NCBI RefSeq assembly: GCF_902810445.1
Contig: NZ_LR778175.1
Location: 1,693,001-1,757,000, forward strand
Length of the DNA: 64,000 bases
Reading direction: 5' to 3'
Source of the DNA: Candidatus Nitrosacidococcus tergens
Lineage (GTDB): Bacteria; Pseudomonadota; Gammaproteobacteria; Nitrosococcales; Nitrosococcaceae
Shown: piece by piece, positions 42,536 through 51,392 of the stretch
How positions within the stretch are numbered: position 1 is the first letter of the stretch
Layout: the number at the start of each line of letters is the position of its first letter
Position numbers and translations under genes: made by a program
Notes under the pieces: generated by a model
The model's input: the letters and a program-made list of their open reading frames with translations, nothing else
Told to the model about the DNA's origin: nothing
Database searches by the model: none

Positions 42536-45500
42536 TGATGTCAAGCATCTCCTCTTGCTTATGTTCTTTTGCAATAATTACATAAACTGCAGGTACAATA
42601 AATAAGGTAAAAAAGGTACCAATTCCTAGACCAGTCGCAATCATTAAACCGATTCCGTACCTGCTGACTGCCCCTGCTCCACTTGCCATTAACAAAGGGA
42701 TAACACCTACTATCATAGCGGAGGTAGTCATTAGAATAGGACGTAGTCGAATGCTAGCCGCTTTTTCTACTGCTTCTCTTTTTTTAAGCCCTTCATGAAT
42801 CTGTAATTGGTTAGCAAACTCAACAATTAAAATCCCATTTTTTGCAATAAGTCCAATTAAAGTAATCAATCCCATTTCAGTGTAGATATTGACCGTGGTA
42901 AATCCTAAGGCGAGGAATATTAAAGCACCTGCGATGGACATAGGTACTGACATAAGGACAATAATAGGATCTCTCCAGCTTTCAAACTGAGCTGCAAGCA
43001 CAAGGTAGATTACGATTAAAGCGAATAGAAAAGTAATCGCTAAGGCATTTCCTTCCTGGGCATATTGACGAGACTCACCTGCATAATCCCAGCTAAATCC
43101 CCGAGGGAAAATTTCTCGAGCTTGAGTTTCAAGGTAGGAAAGTGCATCTCCTATAGTGACTCCAGAGCTGGCAACACCTTGTAAGGTTAAGGCGTTGAGT
43201 TGCTGAAATTGAATTCTTTTACTAGGCACTATAGTTTTTTCGAGGGAAACTAAAGTAGATAGAGGAATAAAATTCCCATTCTTTGTTCGGGTATAGTAAT
43301 TCTCCAGCATATGTTCATCAAGACGATAGTTACGAATTACTTGAGGAATGACTTTATAACTACGACCCTCTAAATCGAACCTATTAACCCAACGTTCTCC
43401 AAGCATGGTGGTTAAGTCTTCTCCAATATTTTCCATAGTAATCCCTAAATCGCCGGCAAGATCTCGATCCACATTGATTGAAATCCGAGGCTGTTCATAT
43501 TTAATGGATTTCTGGAGGAAAGAGAATTTTCCACTCTCCATTGCCCTTTCAAGTAATTCTTGAGCAACTTGATCTAAAGAGAGAAAATCTGTATCAGTTT
43601 CCACAATAAATTGAATAGGAGCTCCTCCTACTCCTGGCAAAGTTGGGCGATGGTAGACAGAGATTTCATAGGCAGCAATTCCTTCTTGTAGTCTCCGTTG
43701 TAAATCAGGGCGTACTTCCATTTGAGAGCGTTTTCTTTGATCGGGAGGATACATTTTAAATCCTCCTCTGATTACATTAAGAGCTCCCGCCATACCAATT
43801 AACTCATAAACTTCTCTATATTCTGGCAGGGTTTTTGCGATATCAAAAATTTGCTTAGCGTAAACCCTATCGTAATCAACATTTGCTACCTCTGGACCAG
43901 TGGCTTCAAACTCTACTACACTTTGATCTTCAGCAGGAGCGAGTTCTTTTTGCCCGCTCATATATAATGGATATAAAGTTAAAAGAATAAAAGCTGCGAA
44001 AACTATGATAATTGGAATATGATTTAAAGTACGGTGTAGAATATTTCTATAGAATTTAGCTAGCCGTGTAAGTAAATGCTCTACCAAGACTTCAAATTTT
44101 CCTTTTTGATCAGCCGCTTTTAACACCTTAGATGACAACATAGGTGAGAGAGTAATTGCAACAATTCCAGAAATAATGACAGCACAAGCAGCAGTAAATG
44201 CAAATTCAGTAAATAGAGTACCTACTAATCCTCCCATAAAACCAATGGGGGCATATACAGCTACTAGAGTTGTAGTCATGGCGATAATGGGTAAGCCCAA
44301 TTCTTGAGCACCATCAAGAGCTGCCTTAAAGTGAGATTTACCCATTTCTAAATGACGTTGAACATTTTCCACTACAATAATGGCATCATCTACCACTAAC
44401 CCGATAGCAAGTACCATAGCTAGTAGAGTAAGTAAATTAATAGAAAAGCCAAGAGCGAGCATTAAAAAGCCAGATCCTATTAAGGAAAGAGGTACGGCAA
44501 CAGAAGGAATCAGAGCGGCTCGTAGTGAGCCTAAAAATAGAAAAATTACGATGAGTACAATAATAATTGCTTCCCCAAGGGTATGGAATACCTCATCAAT
44601 TGAATCTGACATATAGATGCTATAATCAGAGACAATACGTCCTTCAAATCCAGGAGGTAGCTGTTTTTGTATTTCTGGAATTAAAGCGTGAACTTTACTA
44701 GCAACCTCAAGTGGGTTAGAACCAGGGGATTCTTCAATACCCACAAAAATTCCTGGCTGACCATTACGCCAATTAATTGCATTATAGTCTTCTTCTCCCA
44801 ATCTAGGATTGCCAATATCTTTTAAGCGAACAATAGCACCATTTTTCCCATATACTACTAAGTTACGATAATCCTGCTCATAATTTATATTAGTATTACT
44901 AATTAAGTTAATAGAAGTGTAGCCACCTTTAGTTTGGCCAGCACCAGCAATATAATTATTACTTTCCAGTACCTCTCTAACATCGCTTGGAGTTACTCCG
45001 TAGGCAGCCATTCGTTTTGGATTAAGCCAAATCCGCATTGCTGGAGATTTATCTCCAGAAAGGGTAACTTTACTTACCCCTGGCAATGCCTGAATTTTAG
45101 GTTTTACAGATCGTAATATGTAATCAGTAATTTCATGTAAGGATGCTATATCGCTTGAGAAAGATAGATACATTAGAGCAGTTGTTCGCCCTGTACTCGT
45201 ATCGATAAGTGGGCTATCAGTATTTGGTGGAAAAAAGTTAAGCTGGCTATTTACTTTGGCTTGAATCTCTGCAACTGCTGCACCTGGGTCATAATTCAAT
45301 TCCATATGAACTTCTATAGTTGAAACTCCCTCATCACTAGTAGCAATGATGTAATCAATCCCTTTTGCTTCAGCAATAGCTTGCTCTAAAGGAGTAGTAA
45401 TGAAGCTATTCATAAGCTCACTGCTTGCTCCTTTATAATTTGTAGTTACCGTAATTACGGTTGTAGTGGTTGCAGGATATTGGCGTAGTTCTAATAAAGT

Positions 45501-45587
45501 AAAAGATCGCAACCCAATAAGTAGGATAAGCAAATTAACAACGCTAGCAAATACCGGGCGACGAATAAAGAGATCAGTAAATTTCAT
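42531..45587 (-). CDS. RND multidrug efflux pump, inner-membrane subunit (AcrB-like)
   Basis: A 1018-residue proton-driven exporter of the HAE-1 RND family. It starts MKFTDLFIRRPVFASVVNLL, has twelve membrane helices, the Asp-Asp pair of the proton relay in LAIGLVVDDAIIVVENVQRH, and the fourth conserved block GLIAKNGILIVEFANQL. Length and helices match AcrB/MexB-type pumps, although the N-terminal region (RRPVFASVVNLLILLIGLRS) resembles shorter-loop members often annotated only as efflux RND permease. It overlaps the fusion protein gene by 4 bp. No TolC-type outer-membrane gene is adjacent, so it must use one encoded elsewhere. Confidence 0.92.
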   Translation of the reverse strand: MKFTDLFIRRPVFASVVNLLILLIGLRSFTLLELRQYPATTTTVITVTTNYKGASSELMNSFITTPLEQAIAEAKGIDYIIATSDEGVSTIEVHMELNYDPGAAVAEIQAKVNSQLNFFPPNTDSPLIDTSTGRTTALMYLSFSSDIASLHEITDYILRSVKPKIQALPGVSKVTLSGDKSPAMRIWLNPKRMAAYGVTPSDVREVLESNNYIAGAGQTKGGYTSINLISNTNINYEQDYRNLVVYGKNGAIVRLKDIGNPRLGEEDYNAINWRNGQPGIFVGIEESPGSNPLEVASKVHALIPEIQKQLPPGFEGRIVSDYSIYMSDSIDEVFHTLGEAIIIVLIVIFLFLGSLRAALIPSVAVPLSLIGSGFLMLALGFSINLLTLLAMVLAIGLVVDDAIIVVENVQRHLEMGKSHFKAALDGAQELGLPIIAMTTTLVAVYAPIGFMGGLVGTLFTEFAFTAACAVIISGIVAITLSPMLSSKVLKAADQKGKFEVLVEHLLTRLAKFYRNILHRTLNHIPIIIVFAAFILLTLYPLYMSGQKELAPAEDQSVVEFEATGPEVANVDYDRVYAKQIFDIAKTLPEYREVYELIGMAGALNVIRGGFKMYPPDQRKRSQMEVRPDLQRRLQEGIAAYEISVYHRPTLPGVGGAPIQFIVETDTDFLSLDQVAQELLERAMESGKFSFLQKSIKYEQPRISINVDRDLAGDLGITMENIGEDLTTMLGERWVNRFDLEGRSYKVIPQVIRNYRLDEHMLENYYTRTKNGNFIPLSTLVSLEKTIVPSKRIQFQQLNALTLQGVASSGVTIGDALSYLETQAREIFPRGFSWDYAGESRQYAQEGNALAITFLFALIVIYLVLAAQFESWRDPIIVLMSVPMSIAGALIFLALGFTTVNIYTEMGLITLIGLIAKNGILIVEFANQLQIHEGLKKREAVEKAASIRLRPILMTTSAMIVGVIPLLMASGAGAVSRYGIGLMIATGLGIGTFFTLFIVPAVYVIIAKEHKQEEMLDIK

Positions 45588-46678
45588 GGCTCATCGGTTT
45601 GTGAGATAGGTATTTTCTTATTACTGATTCTTACTTTTTGTTCATTATGGAGTTTTAACTGACCTGCAATAACCACATATTCTCCCTCTGCTAACCCCTT
45701 AACAATTTCCACCTGATCTCCATAAGCATCTTTCACCCGTACTGCCCTTTGGTGAGCAATAAAGTCATTACCTTGCTTTTCGACTACATAGATCATTTCT
45801 CCATAGGGATTGTAAGCAATCGCTATTTTAGGAACAATGAGTGCTTGTTTTTGTTCGGGTAATAAGGTACTTACTTCCGCAAACATCCCTGGGCGTAATA
45901 ATAAATCAGGATTATTAAAAATAGCACGAATTTTAATATTTCGAGTTTGAGGATCGAAACCAGGATCTATTGCTGTAATGTGGCCTGTAAAAACTTTATC
46001 GGGATAGCTTTTAACTTTTATTGAAATTTTTTGATTGACGGAGAGGAAAGAAAAGTAACGCTCTGGAAGCATATAATCTACATAGATGGGATCTAAGGCT
46101 TGTAACAATACAATAGGAGATCCGGGAGTTAAATACTCTCCGAGGTTTATTTGCCGTACGCCAAGTAGCCCAGAAAAAGGAGCCGTAATGTGCTTTTTTT
46201 GGATTAAAGCACGCTTAGAATCCACCTTTGCCTTATCATTTTCTAGCTGTGCTTGAGTAATATCATAGTCGGATTTGGAAACTAAATCCCCTTTAACAAG
46301 CTGAGCATTGCGTTTTAATTGCACTGATGCAAGAGTATTAGCAGCAATTAATCCTCTTAGATCTGCTCGTTCGATACTATCATTGAGCTGTACTAAAAGA
46401 GTTCCTTTCTCTACCCATTGTCCAGATTTAAAATTTATTTTTGTAATTAGCCCTTCAATTTCGTTAGTAACATTCGTTCCCTGAATAGCTACTAAACTAC
46501 CAATTGATTCTGCAATGGGTTGCCAACTATCAATATGCACCTGATCAATTGCTACTGTGGCTAGAGGTGAGGTTATTAATTTACTAGATTTATATTTCTC
46601 ATAATATTTCCAAGAAAAAAAAAGTAAGCTAGATAATAATCCTAGAGCTAAGAGAGTAGTAATAGAGCGTTTTATCAT
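45584..46678 (-). CDS. RND efflux membrane-fusion protein (AcrA-like)
   Basis: The periplasmic adaptor joining the RND pump to an outer-membrane channel. I favour the ATG at 46678 (364 residues), which places a membrane anchor/signal (TTLLALGLLSSLLFFSWKYY) at the N-terminus and has GAGG upstream; a start at 46714 adds 12 residues. Domains: barrel-sandwich (GLITKINFKSGQWVEKGTLL ... APFSGLLGVRQINLGEYLTPG), alpha-hairpin around 115-150 and beta-barrel (GHITAIDPGFDPQTRNIKIR). No lipobox Cys is seen. Confidence 0.9.
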   Translation of the reverse strand: MIKRSITTLLALGLLSSLLFFSWKYYEKYKSSKLITSPLATVAIDQVHIDSWQPIAESIGSLVAIQGTNVTNEIEGLITKINFKSGQWVEKGTLLVQLNDSIERADLRGLIAANTLASVQLKRNAQLVKGDLVSKSDYDITQAQLENDKAKVDSKRALIQKKHITAPFSGLLGVRQINLGEYLTPGSPIVLLQALDPIYVDYMLPERYFSFLSVNQKISIKVKSYPDKVFTGHITAIDPGFDPQTRNIKIRAIFNNPDLLLRPGMFAEVSTLLPEQKQALIVPKIAIAYNPYGEMIYVVEKQGNDFIAHQRAVRVKDAYGDQVEIVKGLAEGEYVVIAGQLKLHNEQKVRISNKKIPISQTDEP

Positions 46679-46898
46679 AAGAAAGATGGCTACCTCTATT
46701 GCATTGAGCAGCATAAAATACTAAAGGCATATTACGAAAATCTTTTAGTATATATGTCAAATTAGTTTGTAGTTATCAACTACGGTGCTTTTAACTAGAG
46801 CCTATAAAAATTAAAAAGAATAGTCCCTTAAATAATATAGGACATAAAAATTAACTTTGAAACCTAGGAAAGTAAAGTGCACTATATTTACTACTTGA

Positions 46899-46972
46899 TC
46901 GGGGTGACTGGATTCGAACCAGCGACTCCTGCCTCCCGAAGGCAGTGCTCTACCAAACTGAGCCACACCCCG
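46899..46972 (-). tRNA. tRNA-Pro (CGG)
   Basis: A 74-nt cloverleaf without CCA. Acceptor stem CGGGGTG/CACCCCG, D-arm GGCTCAGTTTGGTAGAGC, anticodon loop TTCGGGA (anticodon CGG), T-arm GGTTCGAATCC, discriminator A. The three bases after the discriminator read TCA, so CCA must be added after transcription. It lies 5 bp downstream of ispB. Confidence 0.96.
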
Positions 46973-46977
46973 TTCTT

Positions 46978-47946
46978 TTAGTAAGTGCGAGAAACAGCAA
47001 ACCGTGCTAAATCTGATAAGGATTCTCGATAGAGTGAGTGAGGAATATATTCAAGTGCTTGAATAGCTTTCTGCGATTCTAGACGAGCAGCTTCTGCTGT
47101 ATAGTCTATTGCCCCAGTGGCTTGAATAGCTTTAATAACTTGATTCAAATTCCCAAGTCCACCCTCTTTTATCGCATTAAAAATAATTTCGGATTCTAGT
47201 TCAGAACCGTGGCGCATGGCGTAAATTAACGGTAAAGTTGGTTTACCCTCTGCCAAGTCATCCCCAATATTCTTACCTAAATCCTCACTTGAAGCACTAT
47301 AATCCAACACATCATCAGTAAGTTGAAATGCAGTACCTAGATGCATACCATAAGCAGCCATTGCTTTTTCTTCTATATCTGAAGCACTGCAAAGCACCGC
47401 ACCTAGCTGGACAGCCGCTTCAAATAATTTTGCAGTCTTACTACGAATCACGTTTAAATATCGTTCTTCTGTAGTATCTGGATCATGGCAATTTAATAGT
47501 TGCATGACCTCTCCTTCTGCAATTGTATTTGTTGTATGGGCTAAAATTTCCATAACTCGCATACTACCCACACTAACCATCATTTCAAAAGCACGAGAAT
47601 AGAGAAAATCCCCTACTAAAACACTAGCCTCACTGCCCCATATGTTATTTGCTGTTTTTTGCCCCCTTCGTAGTTGAGAGGAATCTACTACATCATCATG
47701 TAATAAGGTAGCAGTATGGATAAACTCAACAATAGTAGCGATATCAATATGATTTATGCCCTTATAATTAAAAGCATGGGCACTAAGTAATACTACTATT
47801 GGGCGTAACCGTTTACCGCCACTATTAATAATGTAATGCCCTAATTGATTGATAAGTACTACCTCAGAATGCAATTGTTGTTGGATCATTCCATTAACAG
47901 ACTGCATATCATCAGCTATTAAATCGTATGTATGCTGTATATTCAA
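46978..47946 (-). CDS. ispB: Octaprenyl diphosphate synthase
   Basis: Makes the polyprenyl side chain of ubiquinone. The 322-residue trans-prenyltransferase has the first Asp-rich motif in LLHDDVVDSSQLRRG, the conserved GGKRLRP near residue 43, GEVMQL, KTAKLFEAAVQLGA and the second Asp-rich motif LTDDVLDY followed by GKNIGDDLAEGKPTLP. Divergent from rplU, its normal partner arrangement in gammaproteobacteria. Confidence 0.95.
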   Translation of the reverse strand: MNIQHTYDLIADDMQSVNGMIQQQLHSEVVLINQLGHYIINSGGKRLRPIVVLLSAHAFNYKGINHIDIATIVEFIHTATLLHDDVVDSSQLRRGQKTANNIWGSEASVLVGDFLYSRAFEMMVSVGSMRVMEILAHTTNTIAEGEVMQLLNCHDPDTTEERYLNVIRSKTAKLFEAAVQLGAVLCSASDIEEKAMAAYGMHLGTAFQLTDDVLDYSASSEDLGKNIGDDLAEGKPTLPLIYAMRHGSELESEIIFNAIKEGGLGNLNQVIKAIQATGAIDYTAEAARLESQKAIQALEYIPHSLYRESLSDLARFAVSRTY

Positions 47947-48177
47947 GGGAGCTTACTTTTTCACTAAAAATTTAGGAGAATTTCACTATTGTTGAATAGC
48001 ATTATGCTATTGTCCATATTATAATTATTTATTATAGTTTCTTGACTATATTTGTTGGAGTATCCTTAGGGCTATTTTTTATTCATATAAGATTAAATAG
48101 TTCCTTAGGATAGCATAAACTCTAATATCCTGAATGACTCTAAAATTGGTTTTTTAAAAAAAGGTAAGCATTCTGTT

Positions 48178-48492
48178 ATGTATGCAGTGATCAAAAGTGG
48201 TGGAAAACAATATCGTGTTCAAGAAGGGGATACCCTTAAAATAGAAAAAATAGATGCTGATGAGGGTACTCAGTTTGTTCTCGATCAAGTATTGTTAATA
48301 GCTTCTGATGGTAACACTCAAATCGGTACTCCCTATATCGAAAATGCTAAGGTGGATACTACAGTAAAAAGCCACGGACGAGGAAAAAAAGTTAAAATTA
48401 TTAAATTTCGCCGTCGTAAGCATTCTAAAAAACAAATGGGGCATCGGCAATATTTTACTGAATTACATATTGATAGTATTTCTGCTAGCTAA
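48178..48492 (+). CDS. rplU: 50S ribosomal protein L21
   Basis: A 104-residue ribosomal protein: MYAVIKSGGKQYRVQEGD at the start, KIIKFRRRKHSKKQMGHRQ near the end, and the ELHIDSI C-terminus. It binds 23S rRNA. First gene of rplU-rpmA-obgE-proB; the 231 bp upstream, shared with divergent ispB, must contain the promoter but no clear consensus stands out. Confidence 0.98.
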   Translation: MYAVIKSGGKQYRVQEGDTLKIEKIDADEGTQFVLDQVLLIASDGNTQIGTPYIENAKVDTTVKSHGRGKKVKIIKFRRRKHSKKQMGHRQYFTELHIDSISAS

Positions 48493-48510
48493 GAATAGGA
48501 GTAATAAATT

Positions 48511-48768
48511 ATGGCACATAAGAAAGCGGGTGGTAGTTCCCGAAATGGTAGAGATTCAGAATCTAAGCGATTAGGTGTAAAGAAATACGGGGGAGAACAA
48601 GTACTTGCTGGAAATATTCTAGTAAGGCAAAGAGGTACTAAATTTCATCCTGGAGATAATGTAGGGCTAGGAAGGGATCATACCCTATTTGCAACAGTAT
48701 CAGGGAAGGTACAATTTGCTGTAAAAGGACCTCGTAACCGTACTTATGTTAATATTGTTACAGAGTAG
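48511..48768 (+). CDS. rpmA: 50S ribosomal protein L27
   Basis: An 85-residue ribosomal protein whose N-terminus reaches the peptidyl-transferase centre. It shows MAHKKAGGSSRNGRDSESKR, LGVKKYGGEQVLAGNILVRQ and RGTKFHPGDNVGLGRDHTLF. The AHKKAGGS start shows it is the form without a cleavable N-terminal extension. It has AGGAG ~8 nt before the ATG. Confidence 0.98.
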   Translation: MAHKKAGGSSRNGRDSESKRLGVKKYGGEQVLAGNILVRQRGTKFHPGDNVGLGRDHTLFATVSGKVQFAVKGPRNRTYVNIVTE

Positions 48769-48860
48769 TATCTAGCTTATATTTAAGTAACCGATTCGTA
48801 GCATACCTGTAGTTTTTTAACTATTTTCTATTTTACTTCTTAATATTTGGTTTCAATAGA

Positions 48861-49877
48861 ATGAAGTTCGTAGATGAGGCCATTATTAAGGTGCAAGCTG
48901 GGGCAGGAGGCAGTGGCTGCCTTAGCTTTCGCAGAGAGAAGTTTATCCCCTTTGGAGGCCCTGATGGGGGCAATGGCGGCAAAGGTGGAAATGCCTACTT
49001 AATTGCTGATGAGAGAATTAATACCCTAATCGATTTCCGGCATCGCCGTCACTTTATTGCTCAAAGAGGTGAAAATGGTAGAGGTCGGCTTCAATCAGGT
49101 AAGAATGGACAAGATCTCTATATTCCAGTACCTGTAGGTACTGAAGCTTGGGAATTAGAAACAGGAGATTTTTTTGGAGATCTTACCACATCTAAGCAAA
49201 CTCTATTAGTAGCTAAAGGTGGACGTTATGGATTAGGAAATGCTCACTTTAAGAGTAGTACTAATCGGGCACCACGCAAATTTACTAAGGGTGAGCTTGG
49301 GGAAGAGCTTTCCTTAAGGCTTGAACTAAAATTATTAGCTGATGTAGGATTACTGGGACTACCTAATGCAGGTAAATCTACTTTTACTCGCCAAATATCG
49401 GCAGCTAACCCCAAAGTTGCAAGCTATCCTTTTACAACACTTTATCCTAACCTTGGCGTAGTTAGGGTTGGACTAGATCAAAGTTTTGTAATTGCAGATA
49501 TTCCTGGTATCATCGAAGGTGCCTCTCAAGGGACAGGGTTAGGGATCCAATTTCTTAAACACCTTAGTCGTACTCGGCTACTTATTCATTTAGTAGACAT
49601 TCTCCCCGATCAAGCTGATCTAATTACTAACATACAGACTATTGCAAAAGAACTAGAGCAATTTAGCCTTAAACTAGCAAATCAAGAGCAATGGCTGGTG
49701 TTTAATAAAATAGATTTGCTTTCCGAAGCTGAATTAAGGGATCTCTGTAAAAATATTTGTACTCACCTTTCTTGGCAAAAACCTGTTTATTATATTTCCT
49801 CTGTCACGGGGCAGGGTTGTCAATCACTTATTGCAGCAATAATGGCATATTTAGAGACTGTTTCAGCTAAAAATTAA
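48861..49877 (+). CDS. obgE: GTPase Obg/CgtA
   Basis: A ribosome-assembly and stress GTPase. The 338-residue protein has the Obg glycine-rich domain (AGAGGSGCLSFRREKFIPFG, GGPDGGNGGKGGNAY) and a G domain with P-loop GLPNAGKST (166-174), switch II DIPGIIEGASQGTGLGIQFL and NKID. The optional C-terminal domain is short. It lies 92 bp after rpmA. Confidence 0.97.
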   Translation: MKFVDEAIIKVQAGAGGSGCLSFRREKFIPFGGPDGGNGGKGGNAYLIADERINTLIDFRHRRHFIAQRGENGRGRLQSGKNGQDLYIPVPVGTEAWELETGDFFGDLTTSKQTLLVAKGGRYGLGNAHFKSSTNRAPRKFTKGELGEELSLRLELKLLADVGLLGLPNAGKSTFTRQISAANPKVASYPFTTLYPNLGVVRVGLDQSFVIADIPGIIEGASQGTGLGIQFLKHLSRTRLLIHLVDILPDQADLITNIQTIAKELEQFSLKLANQEQWLVFNKIDLLSEAELRDLCKNICTHLSWQKPVYYISSVTGQGCQSLIAAIMAYLETVSAKN

Positions 49878-49879
49878 TA

Positions 49880-51004
49880 ATGAGCGATTATCGTAGTCGT
49901 TTAGCCACTAGTCGTCGTTGGGTAATTAAAGTAGGAAGTTCCTTACTTACCACTGAGAGTCGTAAACTAAATACTAGTTATATTCAAATACTAGCATATG
50001 ATATTGCTAAACTACAAAATTTAGGCTACCAAATCGTATTGGTTTCCTCTGGCTCCATCGCCGCTGGAATGCAAAGGCTTAATTGGCACCAACGGCCTAG
50101 TGCATTACATCATTTACAAGCAGCTGCTGCAGTTGGTCAAATGGAATTAGTTCAGGTTTATGAATCCTACTTTCAGAGCTATGGACAACAGGCTGCACAA
50201 ATATTACTTACCTATGATGATTTAATAAATCGCAATCGCTATTTAAATGCACGCAGTACATTGCGTACTCTACTACAGTTAAAAATTGTACCTATTATTA
50301 ATGAAAACGATACGATTGCAACTGAAGAGATTAGAGGAGATAATGATACCCTATCTGCCTTAGTAGCTAACTTAGTAGAGGCAGAAGTACTGGTTATTTT
50401 GACAGATCAAGCTGGGTTGTTTACTGAAGATCCGAGAGAAAATACTTATGCTGAATTGATTTCAGAAACAGCAGCTAGTAACCCAAATCTCGATGTGATG
50501 GCTAGTGCTAAGACAGGTACCCTTGGTCGTGGGGGTATGTTTACAAAACTAAGAGCAGCTCGACAAGCCGAACGCTCTGGGGCAATCACAGTGATTGCTG
50601 CTGGAAAAGAGAAGGATGTTATTCCACGAATTACCTCTGGAGAAAAGATAGGCACGCTATTATGGCCCAATACAGGAATTCTTACTGCTCGAAAACAGTG
50701 GCTTGCTGGTCAGCTGCAAACTAAAGGGAAAATACAATTAGATACTGGTGCAGTAAATGTATTATGTAGCTCTGGTAAAAGTTTACTGCCTATAGGTGTT
50801 ATTGCATGCAATGGCCACTTTACTCGAGGAGATTTAGTCAGTTGTGTAGATATGCAAAATAGAGAAATTGCTCGTGGACTTATTAATTATAGTGCCGAGG
50901 AAACAAACTGCATCCTCGGCTATCCAAGTAGTCATATTGAGCAAATATTAGGATATGTTAACGAACAAGAGTTAATCCATAGGGATAATTTAGTATTGCT
51001 CTAG
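49880..51004 (+). CDS. proB: Glutamate 5-kinase
   Basis: First enzyme of proline synthesis, phosphorylating glutamate. The 374 residues have an amino-acid kinase domain (WVIKVGSSLLT, VLVSSGSIAAGMQRL, IINENDTIATEEIRGDNDTL, DQAGLFTEDPRENTYAE) and a C-terminal PUA domain (~275-374, TKGKIQLDTGAVNVLCSSGK). It starts 2 bp after the obgE stop. Confidence 0.97.
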   Translation: MSDYRSRLATSRRWVIKVGSSLLTTESRKLNTSYIQILAYDIAKLQNLGYQIVLVSSGSIAAGMQRLNWHQRPSALHHLQAAAAVGQMELVQVYESYFQSYGQQAAQILLTYDDLINRNRYLNARSTLRTLLQLKIVPIINENDTIATEEIRGDNDTLSALVANLVEAEVLVILTDQAGLFTEDPRENTYAELISETAASNPNLDVMASAKTGTLGRGGMFTKLRAARQAERSGAITVIAAGKEKDVIPRITSGEKIGTLLWPNTGILTARKQWLAGQLQTKGKIQLDTGAVNVLCSSGKSLLPIGVIACNGHFTRGDLVSCVDMQNREIARGLINYSAEETNCILGYPSSHIEQILGYVNEQELIHRDNLVLL

Positions 51005-51028
51005 ATACTGCAGCTTATCTAAATAGTA

Positions 51029-51292
51029 TTAAGCCATTAAACGGATTTTAGTATTTATCCTGCTTTTATAGCGAGCTGCTTTATTAATATGAATTAAGCC
51101 TTTACGAGCTAAACGATCTAAGGTTGGTACCATGATCTTGTATGCTACAATAGCTTGTTCTCTATTACCTGCCACAATCGCTTTTAAAGTCTTTTTAATA
51201 TAAGTACGCATCTCAGAGCGTTGACTCGAATTATGTTTGCGGTGTTTTTCTGCTTGCCGAGCTCGTTTACGTGCTTGTGCGGTATTAGCCAA
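51029..51292 (-). CDS. rpsT: 30S ribosomal protein S20
   Basis: An 87-residue basic ribosomal protein: MANTAQARKRARQAEKHRKH at the start, then MRTYIKKTLKAI and GLIHINKAARYKSRINTKI. It binds 16S rRNA. The gene is alone on the minus strand, convergent with proB and divergent from murJ, which is the usual gammaproteobacterial place. Confidence 0.98.
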   Translation of the reverse strand: MANTAQARKRARQAEKHRKHNSSQRSEMRTYIKKTLKAIVAGNREQAIVAYKIMVPTLDRLARKGLIHINKAARYKSRINTKIRLMA

Positions 51293-51392
51293 AATGTATA
51301 TCTCCTATTAATTTCATAACTAAAACTACAATGATACTTGTAAATACTATTTAAAGACAATATGGTAGGTTTTTTTTATCTACTAATCAATC

